64,000 nucleotides of DNA, taken from contig CM025852.1 of NCBI GenBank assembly GCA_003952965.2, positions 22,538,280 through 22,602,279 of the forward strand. The letters are read 5' to 3'. A program made the position numbers and the translations under genes. This stretch comes from Morella rubra. Lineage: Eukaryota > Streptophyta > Magnoliopsida > Fagales > Myricaceae. Below, piece after piece: positions 24,068 through 35,742 of this stretch. Numbering within the stretch: the stretch's first letter is position 1; each line of letters opens with the position of its first letter. Below the pieces are notes generated by a model that was given only the letters and a program-made list of their open reading frames with translations, was not told where the DNA came from and did no database searches.

Positions 24068-25573
24068 AAAGTTTCTGGATCTGTGATGATGCCCTGGCTC
24101 GAGCATTTCGTGGTTGATGATGTTTAATTATGTAATTGTACTTAAATTCTTGTGTGCCTAGGAATGATATTGTTGATAAAATTTTCCTCAATAGATGCAA
24201 TCCGTGTTGAACAAGCTCTTTCGGAAGTTAAAATCTTTCGAACATAAATCATGTTTTATATTGTTTTTATCTGTATCTATATGATTTTTCAGCGAATCAT
24301 TGTGCGGTGTTCTTCTGTGTTAACAAAATGAATTCTTATTCTGCTCATGGCGTCTCATAAATATAGATACAAGAGACGTTTTCTAATCATTATTGTAGGA
24401 TCAACTTCCTGCCTGCTCCCAGAATATTTCAGACCAGGTTTCTTTGTGGTTTGGTCAGCTTGATTGAATGTTCAATGACAACAACAAAAAAGTACGAAAA
24501 TTACTTTAAATCCCGAGACATCATGGCCACGAAGAATGAAAACAGGGGACCTAAAGAAACAAAATGCATGCACGTAGACAATGGCCCTAACGAAAGCCAA
24601 ATGCTCAACGAAGCAGAAACTTGCAAAAAAGTCTCACAAGACACACAGTTTGTGGGTTTGCTTTTGAGGCTTCAACTGGGACAAATACAAAGATACCTTC
24701 GCAGCTGTGGGATTAAACAACGGCTGGCCTCGGCTCAATTGCTAGCAGTAGGTGTTCCCATTGTCTATTACCAGGCCTTGCAAACGATGAAATGAGGAAT
24801 TCTGGAATTCTGAATGACACAAACTAATCGTCCAGGGATAGAAACGACAAAAAAAAAAAAAAAAAACAGAAACAGAACAGCATGAACCGGTCAATATGGT
24901 TTGTGGAGGGCCTTCACTTCTGCCGGGATTAGTTCAAGAAATCGTGAAGGGACCGACATTAATAGGGTAATAATAACCGAGGATGCTTACCAGCAATTCA
25001 CCCTTGAAAACAGAAGACCCCAAATGCGGATAAGGTGCACAAAAGTCCGTTCTAGGTGGTTTTGGTATGACAGCTAAAAACCTATATGGGTCTGCAGCTA
25101 TAAGCGGGAGAAACACTATAAATGTGCTACAAGGACGAGGATGATGAGAAAGAACATTGGGTGAGATGGCGAGAAGCTGCCCCATATTCCATGTGCTGAT
25201 AGGAAAACACTGCTGTACCTAAGAAATTAAACAAGCCAACAGGTGGTTTGCCATCTGCGGGATAAGGGTTTGTAGCTCCACATGATACTCATGATATCCA
25301 AGATTCTGGACCTCGCTAGATGGCTTAGATTCAGCATTCGCAATGGCGTATGATATCAGCAATGAAACTTACGTAGGAAAAGCATTTTGGTTCTGTAAAA
25401 CATCTTTCTGTTGTATGATAAGTCAAAATTTCTATGATTCCAAAAATGGTGTTCAAACACAATTACCAATTCTTTTCACCACATGATGGCTTTCCAGTTT
25501 GACTATGTTGATAAAGACCTTTCCCTTTTCGAAGGAACTGAACTTATATCGCATTCCAATTTCCATTCAAGAG
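24068..25573. other. Intergenic region between convergent ALIS and methyltransferase genes
   Basis: 3' flanks of two convergent genes. A poly-A run lies at about 24850-24866. No gene is supported. From 24943 onward the sequence is also present after the gap at 36539. Confidence 0.7.
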
Positions 25574-28500
25574 TTACATGACTCTCAAGAAAATGTTGGA
25601 AAGATATGCACCTTCCGGATAGGATGGGTCAGTAGGATGATCACTTGCTGCTCCGGCCTGTCGTAGAACAGTAATTTTCCTGCCAGCCATTGATGCGGCA
25701 CCCTGATCACAAAGATTATTTTTTTGTCAAGTTAATTAGAGAAATATGTTAATTTCTTTCAAATAAAGACACGTGATTATATGTTTGCCCTCAAATTTGT
25801 TCCCTGTATCAGAGGAAGTCTTGGTTTTACCACGAGATATCACTGAAAGGGGGATTCTATTCACCAATTAATTTGTTCCAACACACATATCAAGAAGAAA
25901 TGCACTATCTCAAACAGGCTTCAATCTTTTTCGTTGGGGTGGGGGTGTTGGTTTGGGTGGAATTATAAGTGAGACAGTTGGGGAGAATCTAATATTTTTC
26001 CCTTCCACAGCGGTATCAATGTGCTCCAAACAACCAATTTATCCTTTAATATTGCCGTGCCCCATTTTGTTGGTGAAGGCAGTTTCCTCTGTATCTTGGC
26101 AACGGCTTGGAGCATTCAGCCTACATAATTCATACTGTCCTAGATAATCTCTTACCTATAGCACATCACAACTCCTGACAGTTAAACAGAACAAATAACG
26201 TTTGGAACAAGTTCCTGACAGAGCACACTGGCTGAACACGCTTTATATTCCACCCCAGGGTAAAGTCATGTTGTGAAAAGTGGGGTTTGCAATGCATAGA
26301 ATGAGAGAGAAAAGGTTAATCTCCCTTCTCCTCTCAATATCATTATATAGAAACCATGCAATAAATACAGTTGACAATATCCCGCATCATAGTGATTATT
26401 TCCCTCAAATTCTTTTCTTAACACTCCCCCTTAAGCTGGAACATATGCATCATATAGGACCAGCTTGGAACGTATTTATTCTACTACCACACAAAGACAG
26501 TAATAATATCAGCCAATTGTTCTCCAGATTTCACAAATGGTGTATCTCCCTTATCCTCTCAATATCATTTTATAGAAACCATGAAATAAATACAGTTGAC
26601 AATATCCCACATCATAGGGGTTATTTCCCTCAATACAAATTCTTCCCTTAACAGTCATGATATTAATTTCTAAAGTTATTAAGTATATTAGTATACAAAG
26701 CCATCCATTCATCTAGAGCAGAGATTATAGTGAGTCATTCTCAGTTAAAGAAACGTAGATGACATCACAAAGCTGATTAGTTATATAAAGTTGCAGTCAG
26801 GTAAGTCACAGCACAGGAAAAACTACTTGCCTGGAGCGTAGACAAGAATGTCCCACTTTGGGTCATAGCTCCTGAACATGAACAGGTCATGAGAAGTCCA
26901 CCTCTCCTTGTTAATCTCATTGCTAATGAGTTTAAAGTTCTGTACATTCCGACTGCACTTTGTAAAACCTAAATTGAATAGCAACTCCATAAGCAGCAGC
27001 AAAATCCAGAAGAAATTGAGAAAAAAGCTGATACATGTATAAAGAAGCAAACTGCAATCCACAGACAGGGGCAAAGGGATTGCACGGCAATTCAAAGTAA
27101 CAAACAAAGTGAGTACATAATTGATCAAAGCATCTAACCGAATAAGTACATCACTGATACAAGATCTTTTCGGAGAGCAAGGTGGAAAGAAAAAAACACG
27201 CTCACAAAGGTGGATAAACTCAACTAGGGGTGGTTAACGGTAGTGTAGGTGACGGTTTGGCGAAAACCGTCACCGTCACCGCAATTAACAGAATCACATA
27301 ATTGACACCACCACGCACCGCTAAGGCACAATAACCGCCCTTACTGGTGACGGTATTAACGGTAACGGTTATACCGCTAAACCGTTAAACCATTAGGCAA
27401 AAAAAAAAAAAAATTTTTTGGCTTTTCATTTTTTTTCCACTGTTTTGAGCTGTTTTCCTTGGATTTTTTTTGGACCATTAAGACCATTTGATGCCTATAT
27501 ATAAGCAACAAATATAATCATTCAAATATCATAACCTGTTTAAATTTTCAACATAATATCATAATCAATAATCATATCAAATGGACAAATATCATAACCT
27601 ATTCAAACAAAATATCATAATCATTAATAATCATAATAAATATAATAAGTTGTCCAAAAGTCCAACATAATATCATATTCAAGCATAAAAGACTAAAGTT
27701 CAATAAAAGTGTCTAACAATGTGACATAAACCAACTAAAATATTCCAATAAAAGCCCAACAAAAGTATGTCACATAATTAATAATCATCTTAAGTCTCAA
27801 CTAGGGGGCTTAACGGTAGTGTAGGTGACAGTTGGCGAAAACCAAAACCGTCACCGTCACCACCAATTGACGGAATCACATATTTGACACCGCCACCGCA
27901 CCGCTAAGGCACAATAACCGCTCTTGCCGGTTACGGTACCGGTAGCGGTGACGATTTTAGCGGTTAAAACCGCCACTGCCAGTGAAAATGAGCACCCCTA
28001 AACTCAACACCTATGTTCACCATCCCATATAATCCACCAAGAGATGCAACGGAAAAAACTAACCACCAATGGCAATCTGTATCAGAATTATAAACCTGAT
28101 TCTAAAGAAGCCAAAGGTTGATTCTCAATCCCACAAAAATGAAAAACCCATGCATGGCTGTGGACTTAATAAAGGACTAACTCCGAACAACCCTCTAAGT
28201 AGGGGTAGATGCTCATGAAAAATCCTTTCAGTCAAACTAGCAGCAAAGAGTTTCAATACAAATATCCAAATTTTTATGACTGAAACGATTTTTCTTGAGC
28301 ATCTACCCCTACTTAGAGGGTTGTTCGGAGTTAGTCCTTTATTTAGTCCACAGCCATGCATGGGTCTTTACCCCCAACAAACCCAAATTTTTGTTGGTCT
28401 CTGGGTTCTCTATCTAAAATTCCTGAATCTACACCTCATTTTGCAATGAAAAACACTTAAAACGCACAATACCTTTCGTCGTGGTGCTAGTTTAGGGGGA

Positions 28501-31500
28501 TCAAGAATGACTAAGTCCCAAGATTCATTCTGAGAAAGAGCACTCTTCATAAATTCAATTGCATCTTCTCTGAGAAAAGATATTCTTCGTGGGTCCATGT
28601 CGTTAAGAACAATGTTTTCTTTAGCTAGCTCCAGGGCAGGCGATGATGTATCAACACCTAAGAGAATACAGATATATATCCAGGTTAGCTTTGCAGACGC
28701 AGGCCAAAAGTATGGCTGTTTTAACTTCTCAAATAATGAATTCGACAAGTGCTTTATTATCAATTTCTCAACATTCATGATCACAGTTTGTGCTTTATCA
28801 TCAATTCCTCAACATTCATGATCACGGTTTGTTAACTACAAAACAATCTGGAAATTGTTAATAAATTCAGCTGTCGTTTGGTGGGCCTTTTCCAAGCGTG
28901 CTTCAGCTTTATAAAAAGCGAAAGCTGCCTGTATCTCATTTAGCACACCAAAGGGTTGCTTCTCCAAGCTCCCCTTATAAAACTGCTAAGGTACACCCTT
29001 GAGACTGTAAGAAACAAGATGGAGCAACGGACCAGCTAGGAATTAGAATCAGAGACAACTAATGAATTTGATTGTCAGTTTCGATTACATCAGACTTACA
29101 AATTTGTAAATGAATTCATTAGGCCAATTCCCGCAATACTCCAAAATGCAAACTTACATCCACATATGACCAAGAATTGCACATAAACCTTTGCATTGCT
29201 TATTAATCTATGCTCAGTATTTGTTAGATTTTACTATGCATACTGGCCAAATTGTATAGAACTCAATTAACTACTATATTAGCAATAGTTTTGATAGTTC
29301 CATGTGTATTTGTTCTTTTTTCTAAAGATCCTTCAGATAGGTACTGTAATCATGCTTTCAAAAGGTTCTTATATAAATCTAGCACGCCTAATGGATGAGA
29401 TGGTGAATCAAAGCCCCGTAATAACAATCATAGACTAAGTTCACATCTAGCACGACTTCACAGAAAAAAGAAAGAGTGAGTCAACAATGAACTGATACCA
29501 GTGACATTCACAGCACCCCCTCGTGCTGCATTTAGAGCAAAACCACCACTGTAGCAGCAAATATCCAGAACTTCTTTACCGTCTGAAATCATCGATATGA
29601 AATGACGGTTTTCACGCTGATCAGCATAAAATCCTGTCTTCTGGCCCTCCAGTGAAATTGCATAGGAAATCCCATTTTCCATAACCTAGCATAAAACATT
29701 ACCAGTTGGCATGGGATTCTCACATCCAACAGATTTCATAAAGCACAGAGGCACAAGACAAAGCACTGAGATTCTATTCAGACTTGGATTAGGGAAGAAG
29801 GTGAAAATAATGTACAAGTTGCCTGAATGTGAAACTAGCTTCTTCTTTTTTTCTGATGAATAAATGTGAAACTAGCTTTAGAGAGGCTTAGAAGCATTTT
29901 TTTTGTCAATTATAGAAGAATTAATACTTCTCTTGTACCTCTTGAGAATCTTAGATGCCCTGAAAGGAAAATACTCAATCAGAAGGTCCTCAAAGGATGT
30001 AATGGCCCAATAGACATGCTAAAAACAAATCATGATGCAAAGCAAATGAAATCTGGATTTCTAGTGGCACAAACAAATACAACAATGAGTAGATCTAGTT
30101 TTATAACAAGTAAGTTATTTGAGAAAATTGAATGCAATTAAAGGCGAAAAAATGATTTAAAATAACTAAAATAGTCATTGACTGGTGCAACAAATATCAA
30201 ACTATATTTTAAGTATATAGAAAAGACAGATGGCATTTGGGGAAAGAGGAAGGGGGCCCCTTTTATTGTTGTACGCATATTCTGGTGCACATTGTGGTAT
30301 GATATCAGCAGCATGATCACATATCAGAAACTAACTAATTTTGCTGCAGTTAACAGCAAGTGAATGATTTGCTCACAATTCCAGCTTTTACAAATTTTTT
30401 TTCTTGATCATTATGTATTGAGGACCTCCCAAAAGAGAACAATTTGAAGTACACCATATAATGATTCAAAGGACTGCCTACCTTTGTTCTTTCAGGATAA
30501 GCAGAAGGATGCATTTCCTTCAAATCTGACAAATTGAGTCCTTCTTCCTTCAAAATTTCAACAGAAGGTCTCCAGTATATATGACTAATATTCTCTATTC
30601 TACAGATCTCAGCTTCAATTTCTTGTTTGTACTTCTCAACCCAAGCAGCTGATGATGCTACTACAGCTACATCTCCAAAAATATCAACAATTAATCCGGA
30701 CAATCTGAGATAAAGCACTGACATCAAATAAGTCTAGTAGCATGTCCAGAACCAATTCAAACTAAAATAGAAAAGGTAATGGAAATGAAGTCCAATTGAT
30801 ACCTATCTCCTTCACTATTCACAAGACGATATGCATTTGTAATGGCTGAAGGAAGCCCCAAACTCTTACGTAGTTCTACAGCTGCATCAATTCTTGCTTC
30901 AAGCAGTTTCTCCATGTTGAATGCACAAGAGGGATCTCTGTATCATATAGATTAACAGCTTAACATCCTTTTTTTTTTTTTTTTTTTATAAGTAAGACCA
31001 ATTTATTGAAAGAAATAAAAGGTGAAAACAGTACAAAGATTGTACTGAAAACACTTAGAACATACAAGCGAAAAAGCTAATGAAATCTGGAAAATCAAGA
31101 CAATGAGCCCCCCACATAGCTGTAACCCAACGAAAAAGAGAGTGCATAACAACACCCTGTAATTGAACCACCGACGATGCTGAATCCTCAAAACATCGAC
31201 TATTACGTTCCCTTCAAAGACACCACCAAACACAAGATGGAACCATCTTCCAAATTGCCGTAGCCAAAGGATCCTTAAACTTTCTTCCCCAACATAGCGA
31301 CACATCAAACACTCTTGCTAAGGAATTGTGAACTGGGAACCACTTTCTATGTAAATACCTTGTTGCTTCCTCTTCTAGCTGCATAAGCCGAACACAGAAC
31401 ATGGAGACTGAATTATACAATCCCCACCCAATTGGTTTCTCTTTCCCATCAGCTACCAGCACAATATCGCCAGTCCTTGGTGGTGGTCTACCAATAATTC

Positions 31501-32820
31501 GATCAACTGCACCACTATACACCATTGGGCTGCCATTCTTAAAGAGTTGTGTCTTCCCCTTCTTTAGTACAACCTTTGCAACACCTACCAAATGCAAAAC
31601 CAATAATAACAAGGTTTAGATATCAAACAATTATAAGCAAGTGTTTCCCACATAACCATGTCCCCAAGTTGGACGCTTTAAGAGGTATGCAATGACCCTG
31701 TAACAAAAGTTACAAATTATGGTACTTAGAACATAAACATCATAGGGAAGACGATAAGGACACGATGTACAGACATCACCTGTGTTATACGTTAAAGCAA
31801 CTAAACATGCACCTCTGGTCACACCGCAAATCACATTTACTCAGTTATCAGAACCCAAAAAGGAAATAAGAAAAATAGACAGAAAAAAGATAGGAAAAAG
31901 AGACCAAGTTCCCTCCTATCGCGGGAATTGAATTTTTAATCATCTTCTAGATGGCATCCGAAGCTCCCATACAAATTTTTAATCCTTACAGATACCATTA
32001 GAAAGCACATATCATACACAACCAGTGCTGTAACGTCAGAATTTAAAATTATTTGCATGAAAAAGATATTCTGACAATCCATAAGGCAAAACCGGTTGCT
32101 GGCGAAAATAATTAAGGAGCAAAGTGTCATTTTCCAAAGAGTGTTCCTTGAGACCTGAAACTTAGACATGACCGCCACCCATTCTTCTGTTGTTGCTTGA
32201 TGTTAATTGTATGTGGCCAATTTGTCCACTTTCCCAAGAAAGCAACTTGCCATGACTCTCAGCCTCCCTCTTTTTATCCAGTTTTCTTCCATTTTTTCAG
32301 CTATTATTTGTAGTACAGGCTTCAGATGATCCCAGTCAAATTGTTGAGCTCATAAGAAAGATGAGCTTTGTTAGTACTCAGGACTATGGTAACCAATTTT
32401 ATAAAGAAAAAAAACCGAAAAAAAAGGATAACCATAAACCATCCACGTCTCCATTTTCCAATCACCCACCTGATTCCACACATTACAGAAAGATGATTAA
32501 TGCTAAAGTTGTAGCTTTACATATATTTATAGTGCAAGCTTAAGGATATCCAGAAAGTAAAACGTTCAGAGACGCACATAGAAACAAAACCAGCATGGAA
32601 ACAATGGTCTTAAAACTACCCCATAGCCAAGACAGACAATGTATTTGAAAAAACCGCCAACCACAAACAGAAACAAGCAGAGACCTTTGGGCTGAGAAGA
32701 AGCAATTTCTTGAAGAGTGGCGGTGCCTGGTAGTGAAGAACAAGATAGAGACTTTATCAGGCGCGCAGGAATCTGCAGCATGTTTTTAAGCATAGAGGAG
32801 AAGAACGAGTGTCTGGGCAC
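25574..32820 (-). CDS. RlmI-like rRNA large-subunit (cytosine-5) methyltransferase with PUA domain, copy 1
   Basis: SAM-dependent methyltransferase of the COG1092/RlmI group; the bacterial relative makes 5-methylcytosine in 23S rRNA, so an organellar rRNA target is plausible here (inference). Eight exons on minus: 32820-32685, 31584-31359, 30937-30803, 30704-30482, 29685-29499, 28657-28473, 26968-26831, 25702-25574, joining to 452 residues with consistent phases. Residues 1-45 are Ser/Arg/Lys-rich and could be a targeting peptide. PUA domain about 46-125 ([19 protein letters not shown]). A second region reads [12 protein letters not shown]. The Rossmann methyltransferase has motif [17 protein letters not shown] (about 279-294), acidic D305, DPPK 355-358, and Cys-rich TCSCS 392-396 supplying the candidate catalytic cysteine. 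The stop follows [12 protein letters not shown]. The last intron seems to use a GC donor. E. coli RlmI is about 396 residues, so the plant form is longer at the N-terminus. Confidence 0.92.
26269..26653 (-). mobile_element. Solo LTR, copia type, in methyltransferase intron 7
   Basis: A 385-bp element begins TGTTGTG and ends CTTAACA, flanked by GTCA on both sides (26265-26268, 26654-26657; a fifth base does not match). It contains an internal direct repeat of about 110 bp (near 26318-26435 and 26540-26650) and the phrase aacactcccccttaagctgg, common next to plant copia LTRs. Orientation is inferred from a TATA-like motif on the minus strand. The copy after the gap is at 37865-38249. Confidence 0.7.
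27217..28008. mobile_element. Non-autonomous hAT element with perfect 8-bp target duplication
   Basis: The element is 27225-28000 (776 bp), opening TAGGGGTG and closing CACCCCTA, with the octamer aactcaac directly repeated at 27217-27224 and 28001-28008. Eight-base duplications and short TAGGGGTG-type termini are hAT hallmarks. No transposase is encoded. The first 170 bp or so recur in direct orientation at 27802-28000, so a second left end sits inside the element; the middle is AT-rich with many tatcataatc repeats. It lies in intron 6 of the methyltransferase. The post-gap copy (38821-39603) is 7 bp longer. Confidence 0.9.
28146..28365. repeat. Long near-perfect hairpin: 89-bp arms, 42-bp loop
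   Basis: Arm 28146-28234 is the reverse complement of 28277-28365 with only three mismatches by my hand alignment (86 of 89). A transcript from either strand would form a long fold-back. It lies in methyltransferase intron 6, 145 bp beyond the hAT element. No target duplication is evident at the outer ends (accca / tgggt). It may be a fold-back MITE, a recent inverted duplication or a small-RNA precursor. The same structure is at 39749-39968 after the gap. Confidence 0.92.
28749..28830 (+). repeat. Tandem duplication of a 41-bp unit
   Basis: Units 28749-28789 and 28790-28830 are the same 41-bp sequence with about three substitutions, in intron 5 of the methyltransferase. The second set is at 40352-40433. 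Confidence 0.85.
30969..31345 (-). mobile_element. 5'-truncated LINE 3' end in methyltransferase intron 2
   Basis: The plus strand shows a T run (30969-30987) followed by ataagtaagacc. On minus the translation [18 protein letters not shown] matches [18 protein letters not shown] of the LINE in the SSADH gene, so both belong to one family. It sits between exons 3 and 2 in the same orientation as the gene. The 5' edge near 31345 is approximate. Second set: about 42572-42949, with one extra C. Confidence 0.8.
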
Positions 32821-33783
32821 TCCCTTACCCTTTTACCGTTTACGCAGTTTTGACACTAAAGGTTTGGGCTGCCACTGGGCGGCCCATTGGCTCACTGGCT
32901 CTTAGCCGAAAAAAAGGCCCGTGGAGCGGATCCAACTGGGTTTTTTTAAAATTCTGAATCGGATCCAACTGGGTTACTTCGAATCGAAAGGGCCCTAATT
33001 TTTAAGTTCTTCTTATAATTAGTAATTACGGGTTCGAAATCCAAAATAGATAATAACGTAATTACTAGTGACTTTAGCGTCAGATTCCAATATACTTAAT
33101 CTTAAATCGGCCGTATTTACGATTTTCTCATATAGAACTTAATGTCAATTCAATACTTCCTATAAGCAAAATGGTAAAAAGATTTGTTTTCTAAAATCGT
33201 GACCGAAATGTATCAATTTTACCATATATTATGTTTATTATTCAACCAATCAATTCGACATGACATCAAATTACAAAGGATCTCAATCTATTATCTTTTT
33301 CTTTTTATTCGTGTTCATACTACACTAGCTAAATTCAAATTCATATAACATGTAACAATTTAAATATTTGTGCCTTATCAATGATCCACAGATTATTATC
33401 TAGGATAATATTTAGTTGAGAGTGTTGAAATTTTTGTAGCAGTGTGAATGGTGAAACTATTCCTGTTAAAGATTGAAAAGAGCAAAATAGTTATTAGAAC
33501 CAAAAATGAAGTGATTTTAGATTATGCAAGTTCCGACTTCCACGATAATTAAGCTTATTTCCTTAACTTCTTTGTTCAGCCGAAAGAAGGCCGGCCCGTT
33601 AAATTGGCCTTAAAAACAAGTTTGAATTGGATGAAACGCACTTGTAGATGCCATTTATAGACAAATCAACCAATTTGTGGGGTATTATTAGGCAGTAGCG
33701 TTGAAGAAAGACAATTTCATCCTCCTCCCTTTGGTTCATGTTTAAACCAGCGTGTCAGTATGAGTTTGTTCCAGTAGGCTGCA

Positions 33784-34028
33784 GGATTTTAATCTCTTTA
33801 TCCCGTTCTGTTGATCCGTGCCAACTTTCAGAAGAAAAAATCATGTCTCCAGTCCCCTTGTAGGATATTTGAAGGACATGCACACTGCATTGGAATTATT
33901 TCGGGTTACAGAAAACATCGTACTGATGAATCAGTCATGCAGAACCAAAAATTAGTGGACAAATTTATCAAATGGTCCAATTCACGTGGGTGGACTGAAC
34001 AAATATCTTGGCCAAGAGTCAGTTTATA
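33784..34028 (+). pseudogene. Broken ent-kaurene synthase exon 8 relic, copy 1
   Basis: The stretch aligns with exon 8 of the intact kaurene synthase (49829-50055) plus about 30 bases of preceding intron: shared landmarks include ctttcagaagaa, ggatatttgaaggacat, ggaattatttcggg, aatgaatcagt and cttggccaagag. A 2-nt insertion after the Ser-Glu-Glu codons and a G-to-T change creating TAG break the frame, and the acceptor AG is altered. No neighbouring exons are recognisable. It indicates an old duplication of the synthase upstream of the present gene. Second copy at 45388-45632. Confidence 0.85.
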
Positions 34029-34056
34029 GACATGGTACATAACCATAAGAAGTGAT

Positions 34057-34265
34057 GGTTATGTTTGATTTAGATTTTAAAACAGTTTTTGGTGTTTATT
34101 TTTTTTAAAAAATAGTGTAGATCCTTTTATATTGGTAAAACGTTTATTAAAATTATTGAAATTTATAAAGAATTATTAGAATTGACGAAATATATTAAAA
34201 TTGATGAAAAAAAAGTGATTATGAAAAACTTTTGAAACGGCTGTGAAACCAATCCAAACGAAGCC
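34057..34265. mobile_element. Tourist-like MITE (copy 3), target duplication GAT
   Basis: A 209-bp element begins GGTTATGTTTGATTT and ends CCAAACGAAGCC, flanked by GAT on each side (34054-34056, 34266-34268). The interior is homologous to the elements at 14454 and 17244. It begins 29 bases after the kaurene-synthase relic. The post-gap copy is 45661-45871 (2 bp longer). Confidence 0.75.
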
Positions 34266-35742
34266 GATGTTTCTTAGCTTCATTAATGGCGGAAAACCAC
34301 GTACTTTTTTTTATCACACAGGATAAGTACAAGATGAGTTCCCACACGCATCATACTTGACGTGAAGAGACAGGATGGTTGTTTGTTTTTTTCCTCAAAA
34401 AGCTTACTTTACAACGAAAGAAAAAGACGGTCAAGGTGGGAATTTCCCCCCTTCGACATCTAAGATAAGAGTTGGAGTTGGAGATAACCGGCCAAGATGC
34501 TCGCCTTTTAGATAAAAGGAAGCCGCCCATTGCGCATGCTCGTGCGCACATCGATTACCGGATAGATTAACTTTAACAGCCGCCAAGAAGGGCCGAGAGA
34601 TCGGCGATAGTGTCTCGAAGATCAGACAGATGGTTACTCTGAAAAGACTATGGAGAGAAGGAAGAATCGGTCACCGCACAAGAGATATATGGGTGCTGAC
34701 TTTTAGGGATCTGCACTGCTGCAGTTGTGGAATACTTCAACCAACTTGTCACCTTTAGGATAAGCAAGTAGCAATTGGCAATCACATCACTGCCCTTAAT
34801 CATACTCCAATCTATGTAACTGCAATGTAGAATTTAGATTCATTTTTCATCTAAAATGAGTTAGCAGTGCCCCATGCTGTCTCCAACGAGTATGTTATCG
34901 TTTGAGGAGTTTTTAATGATATTAAATTTGGAATATTTTCTGAGTGAGAACAGAAGGAAAAATAAAATGAGTTCTTAACAGTTGTCTTACAACTTGGTAT
35001 ATATAACTCCTTGGTGAATGGGTGACTGTATTATTTTGGTTGTCTTTTTCAATCGTGTTCTGCAATTTTGTATGATTGGTAAAGCCAGAGATTTGTGTTT
35101 GGGTAGTCTTTGATGGTCGTGCAGTATTGTTTGGGTCCCAAATTCCCAGTCAGTAGTGGAATTTTGTGAAATCTCATGGGTTGGTGAAATTTGAGTGGAC
35201 ATTACATATGGTCTATTTTGTGGGTGGTAGTTCAGATTGGTGTTTCCAGCTTGGGTCGCATCGCATGCAGGCGGGGGTAGGGAACTGGCTATGGAGGACG
35301 ACCGTGAAGACACATTCTGGCTTTTAAGAAAAGAATGCTTTGTTGTAAACAATGAAAATGTGTTTGAACAACTTAAGCGAATATTAGAGAGGAAAGGAAA
35401 AATAAAAAAAATAAAATAAAAAAGTAACAGGGGAATCTCAAGAAAAAATTTGGATATGCAAAAGGTTCTGAAATGGTACCAAGACAAATTCTCCCCTTTG
35501 TTTTGTTTTTTTTTTTAGGCAAATTCTCAATCCTTTTCAATCTGGAAGAGAGCAAGACTTTAATATATGCGACAGTTGCACAGACTTTATCAACTGTTCG
35601 TACTACCTAAATTTTGGGAAGTCCCTTAATTTTTTTTCCTTGGCTGGAAAGTCCCTTAATGCAAGTGTTCCAACTTCGGTTATATTAACGACCTGTCCTT
35701 ATCTGCTTAGAAAAAAAAAAAAAAAAAAAGGACCTGTCCTTT

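Larger units (their letters stand above)
32821..35742. other. Region between methyltransferase copy 1 and the assembly gap
   Basis: Holds the divergent promoter of the methyltransferase, a kaurene-synthase relic (33784-34028), a MITE (34057-34265) and about 1.4 kb of AT-rich DNA. A small open frame starting at about 35291 (MEDDREDTFWLL) has no recognisable relative and I do not call it a gene. A 19-A run at 35711-35729 comes 13 bases before the Ns. Confidence 0.6.

Noticed and set aside
24451..24795. 114-codon plus-strand frame after ALIS
   Set aside because: No domain, no splice or promoter context, and it lies in the 3' flank of two convergent genes.
34987..35487. 166-codon minus-strand frame and its longer version at 46593-47162
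   Set aside because: Low-complexity Phe/Ser-rich N-terminus, no recognisable domain, and the frame changes between the two copies because of homopolymer differences.
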